Origin: Biomphalaria glabrata
Lineage: Eukaryota; Mollusca; Gastropoda; Planorbidae
Direction: 5' to 3'
NCBI RefSeq assembly: GCF_947242115.1
Contig: NC_074714.1
Coordinates: 33,738,323 to 33,802,322 of the forward strand
Length of the DNA: 64,000 nt
Shown here: positions 33,201 to 43,500 of the stretch, piece by piece
Layout: each line of letters starts with the position of its first letter
How positions within the stretch are numbered: the stretch's first letter is position 1
The notes under the pieces: model-generated
What the model saw: the letters and a program-made list of their open reading frames with translations, nothing else
What the model was told of the DNA's origin: nothing
The model's database searches: none
Position numbers and translations under genes: made by a program

Positions 33201-35618
33201 CATAAAGGTTCCCCACATAAGATATAAAAATATATTCGAATTTTGATGGGTCAACATTTTTTTTTTTTTGCATTTTTATGGCTGGCCAAACTGTTGTGTT
33301 AAAGAAGTGTACACTAGTAGCATGCTCAGAATAAGTCAGTACAGCTCCTGGTGTACCACAGTGTGTCTACCAAGGGCCCCTAACCCTTCCTAAACTCAAA
33401 AATATATAAACTAAAATATGCATATTAAATATTTTTAAAAATTGGAAATTGAGATTAGATTTACAAGAAATCTATTTCTTTCTTGTAAAATATAGCATGC
33501 TTTTAGATATAAGTATTTTCATCCATAAGTGGATCATTATTAAAGCTTTCAAAACATTGTCGGGGTGTCCACAAAAGTCCTGCCCTGCAGCATCCACATA
33601 CTTAAATCCGGCCTTGAATGAGACTATAGAAGAAGGAGGAGGACCTATAGGAATTTGTCCTAGCCTATAGAATAAGGAATGCACCTTTAACTTTGTGTCT
33701 CTCTTTCTTTTGTCTTTTTTTTTCTTTCCTTGTGAAAACACTTACTAGTGTTTGGCAGAGCATTTGTCTTCTTAATCTATTTCCATTTATGGTTGAAGAT
33801 TTATTACCTTAAAACATTCTCTCATTCTTGGTTTTCAGAATTAGAATAAGTTTTGTTAATTATCTGAATTTTTGTTAAAGTGCATTTAAATAAAGGACTA
33901 TTGTTGGACAAGTTTCCTCATGCAATGGATTATGTTTTTCTTTCAGTTGGAATTGAGGCTGGCTGAGAAAGAAGAGCGTCTGTTAGAGAAAGACTTGATA
34001 TTTGATCAAGTGGAGCGGCTAGTCAGTCGTATCAGCAACAAAGCTCAAGCTGGAAAAGATGACACATTAAACCTGGCTAAAAGTGTCAGTATTTCTTTAT
34101 TAAAGATATTGGTTTTAAAAAGTTATGTCAAACTCTTTACACTTATATGTATGTTTATCTAAAGCCAAAAGTGATTATTGAAAGACAATTATTGTGTTGT
34201 TATGTTTCTAGGTGAATAACATTCAGGCCAGGTTGAAAGAGACCACACGTAAAATGATGGCCCTGGTTTCAGAGCTGTCCATGAACCAGGCCCAGGCCAT
34301 GAAGCTCCAGCAGGAAGTCAAGGAGAAGGAAGCAGAGCTGGAACAGTGCTACATCAGAATGGAAAAAGGGGATGCCCCCTCACAAGAGATAGAGCTGGAG
34401 TGGGAGAAGATGATGAGAGACCTGGAAAGAAAGATTGAGGAAGTGGAACTCAGGAGACAGGTAAACTGTCATCCATCTTGTTTTTTACATTTCAGTCTCA
34501 ATTTAACTCCACAGTATTCTCATCTGTTCTGACCTTGACATTGCTGTGCTCACTACCAATTCTATCACCTTTTGTTAGTCTTCTAGAGACTTCTGTCCTA
34601 TACTTCCTTTATCATCAGTCGTGCCCATCCCTACTCATTGATTCTTGCAAACTTTTCCCCTCTTTGTCACCATCTTCTTTCAAGTGTCTTGCTACCATCT
34701 GACTTTCCTTGCCTACATCTTTTCCATACTCTCATTATGCCTGGCCTTTTCACTCCCCCCATAACACTCAATAGTATAGTAAGAAGTAAAAATGTAACAA
34801 AACATCACTACACCACTACCAATCTTGGCTTCTTGTTCCTTGCAACAAAACATCACTACACCACTACCAATCTTGGCTTCTTGTACCTTGCAACAAAACA
34901 TCACTACACCATTACCAATCTTGGCTTCTTGTACCTTGCAACAAAACATCCCTACACCATTACCAATCTTGGCTTCTTGTACCTTGCAACAAAACATCAC
35001 TACATCACTACCAATCTTGGCTTCTTGTACCTTGCAACAAAACATCACTACATCACTACCAATCATGGCTTCTTGTTCCTTGCAACAAAACATCACTACA
35101 TCACTACCGATCTTTGCTTCTTGTACCTTCCACACTCATAAAACTCTCTGACATATTTATTTTTTGCTGTATATGTATTTAGTCTAATGTAATTAAATTT
35201 ATATGTATGTAATGTGCATACAATGCAGACTAAATTGCCTGATAATGGCTTAATGTAAAAATTTCTATTTTCTTGTTATAAATAATAGTATTTAAGATTT
35301 AAATCTCAATATTGTAAACATCAAGCTTATATATCAAACATGTTGTGTTTTCATCATGACAGATTAAACTTCGACTCCTAATTATTCTTTTTTTCTAACT
35401 TGTGCTTTGACCAGCTGGAAGCTGAGGAAGAACAGTATAAACTAGCTGGAGGTGTATACACAACAGCTGTGCCACGCCCAAATGCTTACATTCCAGAGGA
35501 TGAATCTGAGCTCCCCATTCCTCGGCCATATGGAACCCAAGCCCCATTCAAGCCTTCGGAAACTGGTTCATCCATGAGACACATTAGGAAACCAGTGCCA
35601 AAACCTATTGAAATATAA
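21298..35618 (+). CDS. CCDC146: Coiled-coil domain-containing protein 146, complete
   Basis: Nineteen coding exons join in frame to 1004 codons plus stop (human protein about 955): 21298-21600, 21957-22039, 22837-23046, 23186-23243, 24362-24538, 25459-25532, 26252-26479, 26931-27117, 27253-27348, 27840-27965, 28784-28917, 29077-29241, 29456-29680, 30852-30916, 31410-31573, 32071-32199, 33947-34084, 34212-34460, 35415-35618. The N-terminus is acidic. Most of the rest is Lys/Glu-rich coiled coil. Diagnostic blocks shared with vertebrate CCDC146 are DNFPE.. then [13 protein letters not shown] (exon 3), [19 protein letters not shown] (exon 12), [14 protein letters not shown] (exon 18), and the C-terminus [15 protein letters not shown] with [13 protein letters not shown]. 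Family knowledge: a centriole/axoneme-associated protein needed for sperm flagella. The start was chosen because ATG follows an acceptor at 21283 and opens the conserved frame. Introns hold a hAT MITE, a SINE, a nested LINE/hAT, and a 48-bp minisatellite. Confidence 0.97.
23290..23470. repeat. Dispersed repeat, third copy
   Basis: It has the same block order as the copies at 4830-5225: TCTGTCTGTCTGG, CATTATTTCTCCAACTCCCA, AAATTATTTCTTGTACCTG, and ATTAGTTAATTAACTATTGG. It lies in CCDC146 intron 4. Confidence 0.65.
23620..23690 (+). mobile_element. tRNA-like SINE fragment
   Basis: The plus strand reads CACAGTGGTTAGTCTATCAG and, after tRNA-like spacing, GTTTGAATTCAAGTC, resembling A and B boxes. 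It is a single short copy followed by an A/T stretch and a C-rich block. The call is tentative. Confidence 0.4.
25786..25959 (+). mobile_element. hAT MITE with perfect 8-bp target duplication
   Basis: The ends CAGTGCTTTTTTTGTATAAA and CACAATAAAGCACTG are inverted repeats. Identical GTGTGAAT flanks lie at 25778-25785 and 25960-25967. It is 174 bp, non-coding, in CCDC146 intron 6, and of the same family as 12348-12483 in the opposite orientation. Confidence 0.93.
27441..27835 (-). mobile_element. Possible retroelement 3' fragment with ATCTT-type tail
   Basis: The plus strand begins with AAGATAAGATAAGATTAGAG units and a TTTTTATTGATCCAAT block, which on the minus strand would be a 3' end followed by a short tandem tail. 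The minus strand also has an open stretch, [18 protein letters not shown], that ends in this block. Only one copy is in the window, so identity is uncertain. Confidence 0.35.
29848..29952. repeat. Imperfect direct duplication of about 52 bp
   Basis: Two copies share ATACTTTTGTGTCATGTATT or ATACTTTGTCATGTATTC, CAAACTTATT and an AACGAA.GAC block. They lie in CCDC146 intron 13. Confidence 0.8.
31735..32026 (-). mobile_element. tRNA-derived SINE (copy 2)
   Basis: The minus strand begins GGTATGTGGTGGCTGAGTGG with a B box GGTTCAAATCTCAG at about 31960-31975. The body blocks ACTGGGATTTTGAATTTTTA, GGTCATTGTGCTGGCCACAT and CAGATGACCTTAACATCATC match copy 1 at 6190-6494. It lies in CCDC146 intron 15. 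Confidence 0.82.
32257..32382. repeat. Direct duplication of about 63 bp
   Basis: Two copies of a block containing CACCTTCAC.TATCCCTTA or CTGTCCCTTA, a TTGGGGC.CCACACAAGATC core, and ATGCTCA lie in tandem in CCDC146 intron 16. Confidence 0.85.
33010..33720 (-). mobile_element. LINE 3'-end fragment split by a hAT element
   Basis: The reverse complement of 33617-33720 reads GACACAAAGTTAAAGGTGCA then TAGGACAAATTCC. The reverse complement of 33040-33149 continues ATTAGAGCAAGGAACGGGTT, CAGGAAAACC and TTAACATGTATGAC. Together they follow the family copy at 1916-2160 in order. The insertion at 33150-33616 separates them. Confidence 0.7.
33150..33616 (-). mobile_element. Non-autonomous hAT element, un-amplified relative of 2733-3896
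   Basis: The ends are CAGGGCCAAATTTAAAGG and, in reverse complement, CAAGGCCGGATTTAAG. Flanking 8-mers AATGACAC (33142-33149) and AATGAGAC (33617-33624) match at 7 of 8. It is 467 bp and aligns in reverse complement along its length with 3556-3896. At its terminus it has a single GGCCGGATTTAAGTATGTGG unit where the other copy has a minisatellite. It is inserted into a LINE fragment. Confidence 0.88.
34797..35132. repeat. 48-bp minisatellite, 7 copies
   Basis: The unit starts AACAAAACATCACTACACCA, then CTACCAATC and TTGGCTTCTTGTACCTTGC. The 48-bp period leaves two plus frames and one minus frame open, giving artefactual proteins. It lies in the intron before the last exon of CCDC146. Confidence 0.95.
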
Positions 35619-35792
35619 ACTTTTACATAGCACACAAGTATTTCAAATATCACCCTAAAATAAAATAGGCATATGGTTTGCATGCCTGAGTGAGTAATTG
35701 TCTACACTCTCTATGGGAATTTAACACTTAGCTATTTCTTTTCAGTTTATATGCATTGCATTTTATTGGATTTCATGATCATTTCAATGTGA

Positions 35793-35798
35793 AATAAA
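35793..35798 (+). promoter_or_regulatory. Poly(A) signal AATAAA of CCDC146
   Basis: A canonical AATAAA lies 175 bp after the CCDC146 stop codon and is followed by a TTGTTGTGATTATTGTTT-type GT-rich stretch. Confidence 0.75.
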
Positions 35799-35886
35799 GT
35801 TTTGAACCCATTGTTGTGATTATTGTTTCAACATCTTACTTAGATGTTTGTAATAAGTAGAGAGAAGAAACAAAGAAAAGCTAGGA

Positions 35887-36051
35887 CATTGGTTCCCAAA
35901 TTGTGTTCCCCCGGAACCATACTGTTCTGCTAGACTTGTTCCATTAACAACTGCAATAATTAACTAGTAGGCCACCATGTGAATTATCCTCTGGAAAAAA
36001 TAAACGAATACTCAGAATGTGCGAGTTGTTCCATAAGTTTGGGAAACACTG
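35887..36051. mobile_element. hAT MITE between two convergent genes
   Basis: The ends CATTGGTTCCCAAATTGTGT and ATAAGTTTGGGAAACACTG are inverted repeats. Flanks AGCTAGGA (35879-35886) and AGTTAGGA (36052-36059) match at 7 of 8. It is 165 bp, non-coding, and occupies most of the gap between the poly(A) signals of CCDC146 and LRIG. Confidence 0.88.
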
Positions 36052-36117
36052 AGTTAGGAGAATAAAAAAAAACTAAAATAAAAAAAAAATAGTCAAAGAT
36101 TTTCATTTCTAAATTTT

Positions 36118-36123
36118 TTTATT
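36118..36123 (-). promoter_or_regulatory. Poly(A) signal of the LRIG gene
   Basis: The complement of TTTATT gives AATAAA on the minus strand, followed downstream by A/T-rich DNA. With the stop at 38023 it defines a 3' UTR of about 1.9 kb. Confidence 0.6.
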
Positions 36124-38022
36124 CAAACAATTGTTCAATAATGTTCAATATGACCTCACTGTCTAGCAGACACCTGGATTCATTGCACACACATGTACAC
36201 TCCATGCACACAGGTCAAGTCATACATTGATAAATAGTCACATCAACACAAGTCATAGAAACAAAACAAAGTGTCTCATTTGTCTAAATAGTTGGTGTGG
36301 GCAGGTTGGCAACACTAGTACAAAAGTACAGAATAAATAAGTCTAAAATAAAAACAAAAAACCAACTTGGTCTACCATAGAAAGTTTGTTCACATTTTTC
36401 GTAGAACTATATACACAACTCTCAGCTTAATAGCAACACAACACACAGATTACTGAGAGCTTAGTCTGGGGGACTGTGTTCCAATGCTACAAGGAGTAAG
36501 ACTCAGTTTGCATTCTGGTGTGACATAACTCTATGAACCAGAGCATATTTCCATTTATCAGTCATACTGTTTAGCGCTTGAGAGAGATGCTGTTACCAAG
36601 TGAATATTAATTCATGCACTTGAACTAGTTTAGATCTAATGTGGTGACTGAATGCTGGAAAAGAATGTCTGGATGTACTTGTGCTGTAGGTACACCAGTC
36701 ACCCTACCTAGGAGTTCACTACCTCACATACATATACAATTAGATGAGAAGTTTGGGGATAAGCGAAATACCAGCTGGAAAGTGAGTCAGCATAACTAAT
36801 GGATTTCACTGGAAGAAGGAAGACATGACTGGAGAGGATTTCAAAGGATCTTTAATACAGACTTGAGTTGAAGACATGATACTAATTACTCTAATGGTCT
36901 AGAACTTGATGAAGATGGAATCTTGTTGATAATGAGGATGTAGATACATTTCAATAACAGACTACACTTGCACACACACACCCACACCGGCAGCATTGTT
37001 GTATCACGATGTCTACAACTACATGCTATTACCTTCTATACACATGAACTATGTACAAGTCTTCCATCAAAACAACCCGTAATAAGACATTATCAATTGA
37101 TTGTTTTATGCCAGTTCTAAAACGAGGCTCCAATAACATTACTATTTATATTAATGCAACTATTATATAAATATATACATCCATCTTTTCACAAAGAACA
37201 TAACTGTTCAAGTCACAACACAGTTCATCAAGTTTACCTAGATGTACCTAGACTGACGAAACAACACAGGGTTGGCCAATCAGGTATACAATACCTAGGT
37301 CCTCTAAAAAAAAAAAGTTCAAAATTAAAATAACAAAATCAAAAAGTTGTGTAAATCAAATAAAAATCATTTTTTATGCCATTTCACAAAAAGATGTATT
37401 AAGTACTATTTGAATTGGAAGACAATTTGCTTCATAAGTCACAACACATAATTGGTGTTTTTGTAACAATCTACAAGTCAATTTTCTTCAGTCTTGACAG
37501 AATTAGAACTCAACAGAATGTGTGTTCATTTAGTGGAGCATAACTATGACATTCACTAAGATAGTGTAAACTTCTTTATCCTCAGCTGGTTCCATTTCTT
37601 TAAAGACAAAGAGAAGATTTCCCATTTGATTGCTAAAGCACATTCTGTCTAGTTCTAATTCTAGTCAATCATCTGGTGGTTAAGGTGAAACAAATCATTC
37701 TGCACTCCTAGGATTTGTGGTCTCACATGAAGACTTGACTCTTTTAGTTCAAAAAAAAAAAAAGTGAAGAAAATGAAAGACCAAATCAAAAGAATGAAGG
37801 CATTAAGGGCACAGATGGCTCTGCTCTTGAACAAATGATGAGTTAGTCCTCATGGTGGTCTCTGGGCTGATGTCCATGGAACTAACAAGGCAGAATAAAA
37901 TAACAGTACTAAAACAAATCAAGGCATCATCTTGAGTTGTTTGTCTCTAGATGATGCTAAAAGAAGTTTGTTACTGGAATGGATGGGTTGGCTAAGACAT
38001 GACACCTCTTACAGGGGAAACA
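36124..38022 (-). other. Long 3' UTR of the LRIG gene
   Basis: No exon-like coding on either strand. The sequence is unique-looking and contains short CA-rich runs (36955-36985). It joins the final coding exon to the poly(A) signal at 36118. Confidence 0.6.
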
Positions 38023-40516
38023 CTATGTATGCTGAATCTGCATTGTTGCTCCCTTCAGATGAGATGAGTTCTCCTTCTTAGAACAAGACTTGCAATCTGT
38101 AATGGAAGAGAAATGTCTTTATAAATGTCCCAGTCTAATATTGATTTTTAAAAATATTTTTTTTTTATTCATTTTCGCAAAGTAGATTTAAAATAGAGTT
38201 TCTGCCTTCATACATAAAAATCAACACAACTTGCTAATACTAGAAATATCCTGTTTTATTAATAATTTTACTAATAAAGATGAAGTTATCCTACAAACAA
38301 GATGAAAGATAGAAACACTACACCGAGGTTAAGGTTGGATGGTCTTAAGTTTAATGTCAGCTAAGGTTTAAGTTTATAGAATACTCACTTGAGCATGAAG
38401 GATGATTCCGCCTATGAAGAGGTAGTTCCTGACTGTCACAACCACAGCTACTGCAATCTAAACAAACAAAAATAATACATTGACTGATCATAAGCTAATA
38501 ACTATGGATCTAATTTTAAGTCTGCAAAGATACATTGTCAGTTATTGCACAGTGGCTATAATTGTTATTAGACATTTAAAGATAATTGAGAAAAAATGAA
38601 AAAAAAATTGTCTAAATATTTATGACAACAAAAATTTCATGACTAGTTCATTATTTTGTTTATTTATTTTACAAAATTCTTCAATGAACTTACCTCTATG
38701 TAAGGAGTATGTATCACAATGTACATGTCCCAGTTTGGGCCTGCCTTTGTTGAGTGAGGTAGCATGTCTGTGGTGTGGGGCCTGGTAGCTGGGAGGACAG
38801 TCACCATTTGAACACAAAGAAACTCCATTCTCCTCACATTGATGGGACTGTTGGTGGGGACAGAAGTGAGAGTCTCTGACTACTTCACAGCAACATGGGC
38901 TGGTAGCTTGGTTCCCTAAGTGACATGGGCTGGGAGTGGCCCCGGCGTTGCAGCAGTCATAGACTGTCACTTCCTCTTGGTTGCTTTTACAGCCTGAAGT
39001 CTCTGCATTGCCATGACAACACGCAAGCTTGGGATTTTTATGTACATAACAAAAACATTTTGGTCTGCTTCTAGTGTCACCAGGTGTGGGCGTTGGCACT
39101 GAAAACAAGGCAGGGGGATGAAGAGGGTCTGACGAGGATTTGGTATCGCCCTGTACACACCTGCCACCACAAGTGTCATATTTACTGCCCTCTTCTGTCA
39201 CATTTAAGTAACAAGGGGGACAGTTTCCTGCTGGATTTAAACAGCCATGGATGGACTTTAAATCATTAGTAGAAGACTGACAGACAGCACAAGCGCCAGG
39301 CAGAGTAGCTCTGCTCGGGTACGACCCAGTCTCCACATCAAGATTATCACAAGGCTCATGCTGCTGAGCTGCATTCTCCCCCCGCCTACCACCACAGACG
39401 CTCCTGTCATGGTTGGTAGGTTTTGTGGGGTGAAAAGTCTGAAACATAGATTTTCCTAATTGTTGGCTTAAGTGAGACTCATCCGCCAAGGGTGACTGTG
39501 AGGAAGACTTTCTCCCATAGTCCTCAGCGGTCACCACATTCAGCTGTTGGTAGACCAGAGGATGATGAGATGAGTGTCCAGAGTGACTGCTGGGTGGGTC
39601 ACTGTGATGACCACTGCTTGTGCTGTGTCTACTGCCAATAGTATCCCCATCACTGCCAGGGTACTGAAGACTGGTGGATGACGGTGCTAAAAACAAAAAC
39701 ATTCATAAAAAAAAAGGTCAACACACTGTTCATAGTAGTCTGTAACACTAGCTGAAGTCATTTTGCAAGCTACCTATTCATTCTAAATGTACAATTGTAG
39801 ATTCTCAATAACCTATACCAACCAGCTTTCAATTGCCTCAGAAGACGGTCTCCAGCAGTCATAACTGTGGGCTGCGGGTCATCTTCATCAACATCACTAG
39901 GCAGCATTGTTGACCTATTATAACCATTGGCTCGAAACTGACCAGAGGAGGATTCATATCCAGATTCTTTCATCTGATAGTCTGCATAATAAGCATAGTA
40001 CATAGGATTTCATCTCTTAATATACCAATGTGACACAATATTTCTACACTTAACGTTTTCAGATAGCAAACTAACCTTGATAGTGGTAGTTGGTAGTAAT
40101 TGGTCCCTGGGAATAGCTTCCTTCTCTGTCAGAGGACATATAACCAGAGCTTGGTACTTCGCCTGGAAGAGTTGTTTCATCTGAACAAAACAGAAAACAT
40201 GTTTCATGAATATTTGTAAATCTAAGGCTTAATCTAAATTTGATATCCACTATTGTGTTTATTAACATGTGTAAATTTATGGTAAGCCTTTTTGCTTCAT
40301 CCTAGAAATTAAAGTAGAGGAACGTATGACAGTACCTGTGGGAGTGGCACTATACACCTCGTGTCGCTTCCTTGTCTGGTAGATTATGATGACCCAAACA
40401 AGGGATGTTCCCACCACACAGCACACCACAGCTATAATGATGATACCAGTTGTTGTGGACTCATCATCCAAACCAAAGCTTCCACTCTCTGAAGGCTCTC
40501 CATTGGCACTCAGTAC
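38023..40516 (-). other. LRIG transmembrane and cytoplasmic exons
   Basis: The helix (GIIIIAVVCCVVGTSLVWVI) is encoded in exon 40516-40336. The tail is about 475 residues, mostly from one 993-bp exon rich in Cys and His (PACAV.., NCPPCYLN, SPCCCEVV, CFCYVHK). The last two small exons add more cysteines (DCSSCGCDS, NCKSCSKKENSS) before the stop. Similar Cys/His-rich tails occur in vertebrate LRIG proteins. Paired cysteines suggest palmitoylation or metal binding, which is inference. Confidence 0.85.
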
Positions 40517-43500
40517 CTAGGACATCAAGTGGATGGTTTAACTACAAGCAAAAAACACAAATGTAGCATTCCTTACAAATTTAAATGCCAAGACAAAAGT
40601 ACCTGTAGCTCAGTTGTTCCTTTGGCTGTACCAAGAGAGTTGGACATTCTGCAGGCATAGACACCTCCATCTGACCACTGAGTGTCCACAATAACTAAGA
40701 TTTGATTGTCAACAGTGAAAAAATGACGAGGCGTCAACTGTTAGAAATACAAACATTTTTTTTAAACCCAAAATTTCATTTTACGCTAGTTTTTTGTTTT
40801 TCAACATTATTGTAAAATATAAAATTAAACAACAAATTATGTATAATATGAAAGAAGAACACGGGACCAACTTACTACAAGATCTCTATCATCTTTCAAC
40901 CAGGTTAGTTTAGGCTGTGGACTTCCTGATGCCATGCACTGCAAAACTGATGTCTCTCCTAGCTTTGATGTCTTTTTCCCAATCATTGGTTGAACAAAGC
41001 CAGGTGTTTCTGTACAAAGCAGGAAAACACAAATCTTAATGTCACTCACTTATACAGAATCGGGGCAGACCAGCTCGTTACAACAAATTTAAAAGAATTC
41101 TTTTTTCTGGAAATGGACCTTGTTCAGCAAACAATATAACCTACCTAAAACAGTGACTGTTGCATTAGAAATGATCACACCAGCTTCATTTTTGGCCATG
41201 CAGCTGTACACCCCTTCATCAGCTATTCTAGTGTCCATGATGAAGAACTTGTCATCGTTAGGGTAGACATGCATCCGACGATCTCGAGCCGCTGGGAAGT
41301 TGTCTCCACCATCTTTCTGCCAGGAGATTTCTGGAGGTGGCTGCCCAGTGGCAGCACACTTTAGCTCTGCAGGTTTACCAGCCTTCACAGTGACATCTTT
41401 TGGTTTTTGTAAGAACACTGGATAGACTAAGGAAGAAATACAAAGAAATATTAATAATATTAATTTATTTAGGGGTTGTTTTTTATGGGAAAAAAAAGAC
41501 TTATCTCAAAATTGACATAATTTAGTTGATATTTAAGATCCCTTACTTGCATAGGTCAGACTTTAAGCAACTACTCTGTGATGCTTTTATTTTGTTATAA
41601 GCAGAACAACACAGAATATTATGAAGAATTCTTATAAGAATGCTTAGTAATGTAGCTACTATGCTAGACGTTTATAGTAACATAATGGGAAGGTCTATAT
41701 TATTACCATATACATTGATCTGAGCCTTCTGAGATATGGCATAACCAAACTCATTGGACACCACACAATGGTATTTCCCTGCAGTACTGTCCTGCACGTC
41801 AGGCAGTATCAGATGGGATGTGAAGTGTTTGACCTCCCCATCACTACTGGCTGTCACCACAGAGTGGATATCCTCCAAGACCTGCAAGCAAACACATTGA
41901 GAACTAAGATACAAGTGCATACAAAGAAGAAAAGTAGTCAAATGTCTCCATGGTCAATGACAAGGTCATGCTATAACTATACAATATTGCACAGACAACT
42001 ATAATGTATAGACTGACCATATTGTTTCTCTTCCATTGTATTGTAGGCTGTACACCCCCTGTTATTGCAGTCATACAAGTTAAGGTCAAATTTTCCCCTT
42101 TGAAACCATTGGTGGACTTTGGACTTTCTATAATTACTGGCTTTGGAAATTCAGAATTGTCTGTAAAACACAAAATAATATACAAAATCAAATCATTCCG
42201 AGAATTTAGCTGGAGGATACATGAGAAAGTGCACAAAAGCTAAACATCTGCATTCAATGATACAATAGTTCAAGGAATTTGTTTCTGCTAACTTACTGCA
42301 CTTGAACTGTGCTGAGTCCACCTGCACCAGGGACATTCCCCGAAGGTTGGTTGGATGAAAGCAGGTCCCCACAGCAGAGTTTTGATAGCCTTGTTGTACT
42401 AGCCATGGATAAAGCCAAGACAGGTGACAATCACAGTACAATTTGGTAGAGTTAAAACGTCTGGAGAACAAAATAACTTGTATTGTAGAGAAAAATGTTA
42501 AACAATGAACTGTGAAACATTCTATTAAATGAGCAAAGACTATGTTGACTGCTATGACCAAGGTATTTACTTACAAATCTCTTAAATCCCTGAGTGTCTC
42601 AAAAGCATTCTCTTGGATAGATGTGATGTCATTCTCTTCCAGGTAAAGGTTCCTTAACTTTGGTAGGCCTGAGAAAGCATAGACTGCTATAGAACGAATG
42701 GAATTAAATTTGAGAGACAACTTGGTTAAACTGTTGAGTCCACGAAAGAGCCCAGACACATCTTCCATACTCCATGATATCTCATTGGAATTCAGCTCTC
42801 TGAAGAACAACAACAACAACAAAATATTACACATGATCATTTTGATTTCTTTTTCATTTGCTCAACAATTCAATGTGCAACTCTGAGCAGTAGTTGTACC
42901 AAAAATGTAATGGACCACAATACATCATGCTGTTATATGAGTCAAAGTGTCTTGAATTTAAGTTTACATTGTAGATATCTCCAGTGTCCTTATGTGCAAT
43001 GAGCTTGTCTAGTCAAAACTCAATCCCAAGCTAACACCTATTCTTTTTTTTTTTTAAATTGTATTTTGTTAAGTCCCAAACCTTAAGTGTTACAAGTGAA
43101 ACAAATGTGATGTTAATTAATTCTAACTTCTTGGCTTGCATATTATAAAATATTGGACATTCACGTGTTTAGATCTTACAGTGAATGTCAAAGAGGCAAA
43201 GAAGAGGGTAGGGGGGTTGGATAAACATGGCATTGGTCTTGAGGCACTGATGGGCACCAAGTGGAAGACAAGTGGAAGACGGTTTGGATGGAAGCCGATA
43301 GTCGGAAGAAGAGAAGGTAATGTTGACGGGCACACCATACATGTTGGCAAGCACAGTTCTCTCCCTTGACTTGCCAACTGTTTTCGGTCAGACTCCGAGG
43401 CCACGGGAAGAGAAAGCGTTAATGAGAACAATCCGTGTGAAATGATGCACTGTTTAAATAAACATCATTCAGATGGCTATCACCTTCAGTTCATCGCGGG

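Noticed and set aside
34638-35151. Overlapping repeat-protein-like frames on both strands
   Set aside because: All come from the 48-bp minisatellite in a CCDC146 intron. Exons on both sides join correctly without it.
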